Origin: Arthrinium phaeospermum
Taxonomy: Eukaryota > Ascomycota > Sordariomycetes > Amphisphaeriales > Apiosporaceae
Direction: 5' to 3'
Length of the DNA stretch: 64,000 nt
Assembly (NCBI GenBank): GCA_006503535.1
Contig: QYRS01000006.1
Span: 3,534,001 to 3,598,000 of the forward strand
Shown: one piece after another, positions 58,462 through 64,000 of the stretch
Position numbering within the stretch: the stretch's first letter is position 1
Layout of the letters: every line of letters begins with the position of its first letter
Notes under the pieces: generated by a model
Told to the model about the DNA's origin: nothing
The model's database searches: none
Seen by the model: the letters and a program-made list of their open reading frames with translations, nothing else
Made by a program: the position numbers and the translations under genes

Positions 58462-59367
58462 GGATATGAGGGGGCGGTGTTATGACTGCGAGTTGATTCG
58501 TCAGCGTAGATTCTTTTGGATAGATAGAGTGAAATGAAGATTGATTCGGTTTGTTCACGTCTACGTAGGCAGTTCATGTCTGTTGACGGGGTTTGAGGAC
58601 AGCAGGCTTCGTGTTTGCGTTGCTCGCATGTCTCGTCAGGCCGATGCCGATAACTCATCTTTTGATTACTCATTTTCTCTCTACATGAATTATGTGGTGT
58701 CATTCAGTAGGTAGGTTGCATACACCTTGGCTCATGCTGGCTATGGGACGGAGCAAACTACTAAGCAGCTTCTTGTTGGGCACATGGTACCTGTCCGTCT
58801 GCTAACTATTAATAGAGAGCGAATTCCATCCTTGCTCACCTCCCTCGATACAGTGGAAGGTGAGACATGAGTGTTTTCCGACTTTGAGACTACTGCCTGG
58901 TGTCTGCTTTTCTCCAGGGCTTTAGATAGTACCTGAATGCTCAGATTGCAATAGCTACAGCAACATATTCAGGTGATACAGTCCTACTGGATTCAGTTGC
59001 TGTAGGTAGCTCGGCAAGCCTAAAGGCAGGTGATCTTCCATTGAATGTTGCTATAGGATTGTTCCGATTGTTATAATAGACCCACCAGCCAGCTCAAGTC
59101 CTACAAATCAGCCAAGTAGGCGCATCCCAAAGCAATCAATAGGTACTGTACACATTATTTCACGTTGACACATCTTCTAGATCCAACGAATTTTCTCCTC
59201 TCTTTTTCTCGTTTCGTTCGTTCAGTCCCCAGCTCTCTTCTGGACGTGTTTCGCATTGCCCAGTCAATTTTCTTTCTTCCTGTACCTTCTTTTCTTGCAC
59301 AGACTTGATACGTTGCGACTTTCTTTTTCGGTTTCTTCTTTTCTCCCATTTGCGTTCAGGACTCGTC
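58462..59367. other. Intergenic, pyrimidine-rich near the right end
   Basis: This 906-bp region runs from the transcription-factor stop to the first tandem paralogue. The last 200 bp are strongly CT-rich on the plus strand, as in many fungal leaders, and are probably the 5' UTR or promoter of the next gene. No gene was seen. Confidence 0.4.
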
Positions 59368-60172
59368 ATGAGCACCCCAATGGCACTCGCGCTTCGTGGT
59401 GATGCGCCCTCTGGCGCTGACTACTAATTGGGACACAGCTTTGTCCACAGTTGGGATCGCCGCTTTGCCGAAGAGGATGGCAAGCGCCACGGTAGAGCTG
59501 TGCGAAAGGAGCCTAGCCATCTAGTCCAGCGAGTCCTCGTTTTCACGAGCGGAGAGCGGATGCTAGGATTTTCCGGTACTCCCGCGCACGCACCTGGCAA
59601 TATGGCTACCTGTGCCATCCGGTACAACGTGAGTTGTTAATCTTGATCTCTGTTTGCAAGGCCGATCGCTGACTGGTACATGGCGGATAACAGGTTTCAC
59701 GTTTTGCCAACCATGCCAAAGTCAACACCCTGAGTCTTCGGTTGCAATTCCCAAAGGACTCGGCTGTGATTTGTTCAGACAAGCATAACAACGATTCGGA
59801 CTCAAGGTTAGAGGTGCGATTCATCTTTGAAGCACCGAACTACGATGTTTTATACCGCGGCCCGTTGGCACCAGATGCTATGCCTATAAGCGCCAAGACC
59901 GCCGCCGGCGATCGCCGTTTCAGCCTGTATGAGATCCGGGCTTTGAATGGCGTGAAGCCCGTGGTTGTTGGCTTTCCCTCTGAGCACCACTCTATGGTAG
60001 CAAAGTTCTTCGTGCCGATCCTCGAACAGCAAAGCTCCATTGTTGTTGCGGTTGAGAATGGCGCGAAGGGCCATATCGCGCGCTGGGGCCGTGAGGCCGC
60101 CTTGGGACCATGTGAGTTGGACCTTGTATGCGAACTTTGAACATGCTGGCTAACATGCGTCTGCTAGACTGA
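59368..60172 (+). pseudogene. Tandem paralogue A, 5' end interrupted by a stop
   Basis: Three exon-like parts match the gene at 61197 in order and intron phase: up to 59628, 59694-60111 and 60168-60172. The last two are perfect: VSRFANHAKVNTLSLRL, YDVLYRGPL-x-PDA, KTAAGDRRFSLYEI, KPVVVGFPSEHHSMVAKFFVPIL, then LGPY and stop. In the first part the ATG at 59368 runs in the right frame to a TAA at 59425-59427 and then continues as LGHSFVHSWDRRF, which aligns with CSLVFGWNRD of paralogue B. The bases after the stop resemble a splice acceptor (CTAAT branch, CACAG), but no donor upstream keeps the frame. So it is either recently broken or has an unseen first exon. Function unknown. Confidence 0.5.
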
Positions 60173-61196
60173 TCCAAGAGGCGGCAACCTCGAGCGAGAC
60201 GGTATCATAGAAGCATGGAGCATATCTTGAGTTGAAGCCCATAAATGGCGCCTGGTCAGGGCCAGCAGAAAAACTCTTTTGTTCACGTCTACGGAGATAC
60301 TTTTAGGTGTATTTACTGGATATAAGAATCGTAGATTTCACGGGGATGCTCCTTGGTTCCGTCAAGTAAATGCCAACAAATATTTCCGTCACTTTCTCTT
60401 TATATGGACTTCTTGCCCTGCTATTCAGTAAAAGTAGGGCCGAGCCAATAATGGGCGGTGATCGCTCTTGTGAAATCCGCTCGACTTATGCTGGCTTTGG
60501 GAAAAAAAGAAAAACTTCTGTACAGCTTCATTTTAGATATATTCTACTTATCTATTGGCGTTGAATGTAAAGCGTCGTCTTCCTTTACTTACCTGCTTTA
60601 GTACAGCAAAAGGTAAGGTATTGGTATGTCTTATTGCTTTGTGTTATTGCCTGGTGTTCCTACTTCGCCGCCTCCTTCGCCGCCTCCTTCGCCGCCTCCT
60701 TCGCCGACTCCCTCGCCGACTCCCTCGCCGACTCCCTCGCCGACCCCTTTGCCGACCCGTTCCCCGCCATTCTAATTAAATTAGAGGTGAACAATCAGTG
60801 ACTGTGAAGTGAACGTGCCTAGCGTAATACATTTTCTATTCAATTCAAGCAAAAAGGACCCACCTCTGATATTGTGTTCCCCAGGCCTACTTAAGCAGCT
60901 TTCATTCCCTTTCAGCTTCTAGCACTTCAGCATTTCAACTTGTATTCTTTGGGAGTGCGGCCTACGCCCCCCATATCTTTTCATTCTTTTTCTCAATCCG
61001 TTGAGCTTCGTTCTTAGAACCCAGGATTTATGCCAAGCACAACACATTTACCCTGCAATCTTCAAGCAGCGACTCACTTCCCATTTTAATTTCTTTCCCC
61101 GTCTACGCATAGCATCATATACACACAACATCGTTCACACACAGCTGTCATTCCCTAGGCTTCCTGCTTGCTACTTCACAGTTTGCCTCCATCAAG
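60173..61196. other. Intergenic between the tandem paralogues
   Basis: This 1.02-kb region is AT-rich around 60480-60560 and carries a 12-bp minisatellite (60664-60760). Reading from an ATG at 60626 the repeat encodes a 49-aa SPPP/SPTP chain, which I do not call as a gene. The last 200 bp should be the promoter of paralogue B. Confidence 0.4.
60664..60760 (+). repeat. 12-bp minisatellite, about eight units
   Basis: Units of TTCGCCGCCTCC, changing through TTCGCCGACTCC to CTCGCCGACTCC and ending CTCGCCGACCCC and TTTGCCGACCCG. One frame gives alternating Ser-Pro-Pro-Pro and Ser-Pro-Thr-Pro. The array is length-mutable in principle. Confidence 0.85.
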
Positions 61197-62076
61197 ATGA
61201 ATACAGCTTCACAGAAGGTAAGTTTTGTCTATATTATATCACTTACCTTACATCCCACCCTTTACCCTGCTTCTCATTATTCAATAGTAAGCTTCTGGCA
61301 CACGAGCTGACAATCATACAGTCTGCCCGCCTCGAGGCAGACGCAAATGACCCTCTTCATGGTTGTAGCCTGGTTTTCGGCTGGAACCGAGACCGTGCCA
61401 AGGCAGCCCAATATGAGAAGCAGGGAACCAATAACACTCGGCGACCTATGGGCTACTGCATTACACAATGTCTTGTGAAGACCAGCGGAGGTCGGACCAT
61501 TGGATACCCAGGCTGCTCTACAGATGAGATGAACGTTACCAAATGTAGCCTGCGATGGAATGTAAGGCTTCCGATCCCCAACACACAAGTTCTGGTGCTG
61601 ACCATAGGCCGGCGACTTAGGTATCCAAGCCCCTGGACTGTGTCGATGTCAATACCTTTGGCATTGTGTTCCACTTTCCGACGGACTCTAGAATCTCTAA
61701 ACTCACAGTCGAGTTTATGTTCCAGGCGCCGAACTTTGACATTATCTACCAGGGTCCGATGAGCCAAGATGCAAAGTCCTCAGCTGTAAAGACAGCGGCC
61801 GGAGAGCGCAATTTCAGCATCTTCAAGGTCCAGCCAACCAATGGCACGAAGCCGCTGATTCTCGGCTTCCCGTCTGAGCAGGCTTCAATGGTCGCCAGCT
61901 TTTACGTTCCACTGCTGAAGAAGCAAGACTTCTTCTTAGTTGCGGTTGATGAGCGTGCAACTGGACATGTGAAGCAGTGGTGCCGAAACTCCGCTTTGGG
62001 CCCTTGTAAGTTGATCGCCATTTCTGGTTTCTGAGCCCTCCAACTAACTTTCCATTTAGACCAAGGCGTGGCTTAA
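61197..62076 (+). CDS. Tandem paralogue B, unrecognised 220-aa protein
   Basis: Four exons: 61197-61217, 61322-61561, 61621-62005 and 62060-62076. Introns are 104, 59 and 54 nt, with GTAAGT or GTAAGG donors and CTGAC or CTAAC branches; the frame closes at 663 nt. Exon 1 encodes only MNTASQK. Exon 2 carries GCSLVFGWNRDRAKAA and ITQCLVKTSGGRTIGYPGCS; exon 3 carries VNTFGIVFHFPTDS, LTVEFMFQAPNFDIIYQGPM, KTAAGERNFSIFKV and PLILGFPSEQASMVASFYVPLL. The pattern suggests a beta-rich single domain with no signal peptide. I recognise no family. Paralogue A lies 1 kb upstream on the same strand with the same intron positions, so the pair arose by tandem duplication. The conserved core F-x-APN-[FY]-D-[IV]-[IL]-Y marks the family. 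Confidence 0.7.
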
Positions 62077-64000
62077 CGACAGTGAAGATATTCAAGACAT
62101 TCAGATATTGGAGCATACCCCGATATGGGAGCAAGTCACTGGAAGTCATCAGGGACACCCACGGGTGGAATTTGCTTAGAGAACAGAGATGGCATCAATT
62201 GAGGATTACAGAAAGAAATGTGACCTAGATGAATTCATTTGGTATTTTGTGGCTCAGCCTTACTTGCAGGTGCATTTTGTTCATGTGTGTAACCAGTTGG
62301 CCCGTTCATATCCGACGTGTTTACGAGTTGGGACGATGCCAGATTACAATATCTTCTCGTTTCCGCAGGCTATTGCATTGGGGCTAGCATTTGATCATTA
62401 TTTTACTTCCAATACGGTAGGATTGCGAGTACGTGCTATTCTCTGGGCCCCATTGAGCCTTTGACCTGCTCAACTGAAAAATCCTCTTTTCCTCGCAATT
62501 GATAGCCCAAGAAGCTCTTACTGCCGTATGTTATGTTCACGTACGCCAGAAGACATCTGGTGTGACCTCTCGCCAGGGAAATGTGAGTCTGAGTGGATTT
62601 ATGCACCTGACTCTTCCAAAACGGCCCGGCTGTCTGACTGATTGGGGTGGTGGTCCAAAACACATTTGTGAATGCGAATAAGGTCCTTGTGACCAAAACA
62701 CTGTGATAGTCACAATCAAGGCCATTTCATTATGATTCAATTGACAATGACAATGTGGCTGAATCTCCAGAGGTATGGGCAAGGCCAAACAACAATCAGG
62801 CGATGGAACCAAACACCTAGGTAAGCTGCCAATTACGGAGCGACCAAAACTGCCCAGTTTGGGGCAGTTTGCCTGTCCATCTACAATGACAATTGTCTAC
62901 ATGGCCCCAATAACAGACGTGAAATGACCTGGCCCACGGCTTTCATCTAATAGCAGAGACAATCTTGTCTGCCAGACATATGCTGGTCTACTTTTAGCTC
63001 TTGAAATTGCTGCATCGTGTGGTAGCATTATCGCATCTTAGGGAGCATGATTTGCTGCCTTGGGATTTATTCATGGTGACTACGGAGCAAGCAACCGTTT
63101 ACAAACCGGACGGCTGCCGGCCCGACATGTTGTTAGGGCTTTTGATGATGTCGGCTTCACCTGCTACTGAGTCGAAAAATTTTTAGCTTGCGTGGTTCTG
63201 GTGTTCCCATACGAGTAGCAATTGAGCTCGCTTTTGCAATCAATCTTGTTGAGCCCGTGCCGCTTGTTCTCACATATGCTGCACAGCTGATACAGGCAGA
63301 TATTCTTGGCAACCAACATTGATCAAGAGCGCGGTTCGTAAAATGCTAAAACCTCACAGTTGGGGACCATACCTTCTTCTTGTTTAGCATGTTGGAGGCG
63401 AAGCACCCCTCCTGATCAGACTCCAGCCCATGGACGGAGTTGTCGTCGTCCAGTTTCATGTCTAAAAATGAATCCCACAGGGCTGATAGAAGGATCAGAC
63501 GTTCCTGTCCATGACGTGTGGCTGACTCGACCCGAACTCCTGGTTGCCGGCAACGGACGGACATGTGCGTTCGTTAATAAGTCCGACCCGAGCCGTGTCG
63601 TTGGTTGCTGGCGACATGCTTGCATTTGGAGAAACAACCACGTCCAGAAAGAAGGAGTCTTACTGCAGCTGAATTCGCCGACTTGGCGGCCATAGAATGC
63701 CACCTTAGCTCATCATAATAATTGCGGGCTTCGGTACCGAGACAAAATACGCATACTTTTCGAGGGTGCCAGAAAGGTCGAACAGCCATTTATACAATCA
63801 TCGTTGTACCGCTCGCTAACGGCGATCGTGAATCATGCCAGCCAGTCTGGAATTATGGCGCCATCCTCTGTGGTCCATGCGGGAGTTACAGCATTCCCAA
63901 AATACCTTCTATCCCCTGGGAGATTACCTTTTTCTTCACCCTTGTATATAACCCCCTGTCCAAGTTGTTCATGCGTCTGCGCTACCGGCTACACTTTCAA
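62077..64000. other. Window end, no gene seen
   Basis: In this 1.9-kb stretch I see only short frames without motifs or convincing splice pairs (for example 62189-62464 and 63001-63186). No transposon, tRNA or repeat array was recognised. Confidence 0.4.

Noticed and set aside
62189..62696. Short frames near the right end
   Set aside because: No motif and no splice pair that joins them; probably chance.

Overview
The window is nuclear DNA of a filamentous ascomycete (Pezizomycotina, most like a Sordariomycete). Genes are monocistronic on both strands. Introns are short (about 45-190 nt) with GTRNGT donors, CTNAC branch sites and YAG acceptors, and coding sequence is GC-rich. Families such as HET-domain, Clr5-ankyrin, highly reducing PKS, NRPS, type III PKS and Zn2Cys6 proteins are typical of such genomes. 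All introns were placed by eye; every multi-exon model given here closes to a whole number of codons. Species cannot be named from the sequence.

Layout. (1) 0.5-3.1 kb: a wax-synthase-like membrane acyltransferase and, divergent from it, a small 8-cysteine protein. (2) 4-15.4 kb: a probable cell-death/allorecognition island. It holds an acuF-like C2H2 zinc-finger protein, a large subtilisin-like (S8) protease with a DUF7580-like N-terminal region, and, tail to tail with the protease, a HET-Q1-type fungal gasdermin. An S33 hydrolase and a HET-domain protein follow. (3) 16.3-23.4 kb: a type III PKS, a Clr5-ankyrin protein and a 217-aa orphan with two internal repeats. (4) 23.9-41.0 kb: a divergent pair forming a polyketide-nonribosomal peptide core, a 2584-aa KS-AT-DH-MT-ER-KR-ACP synthase (minus) and a 2494-aa C-A-T-C-T-C-T* NRPS (plus), sharing a 1.25 kb promoter region. 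(5) 41.3-46.1 kb: a tiny secreted protein with apparent alternative C-terminal exons and a secreted type B carboxylesterase. (6) 47.5-58.5 kb: mostly ordinary genes, namely a 242-aa orphan, an RS-rich nuclear protein, the kinetochore protein Sos7, a 2-oxoglutarate dioxygenase, an SDR and a Zn2Cys6 regulator. (7) 59.4-62.1 kb: two tandem paralogues of an unrecognised family, one with an in-frame stop near its 5' end, separated by a 12-bp minisatellite. The last 1.9 kb shows no gene.

How genes may work together. The protease/gasdermin pair has the organisation of the Podospora het-Q2/het-Q1 cell-death module: the protease would clip the gasdermin C-terminal tail and release the pore-forming part. 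The candidate cleavage residue, F244, would leave a 42-residue tail. In the biosynthetic locus the PKS most simply supplies a methylated, largely reduced acyl chain to the N-terminal condensation domain of the NRPS. The single adenylation domain has Gly where alpha-amino-acid-selecting domains have Asp235, which points to an aryl or other non-standard substrate such as anthranilate. Neither megasynthase has a thioesterase or reductase domain.
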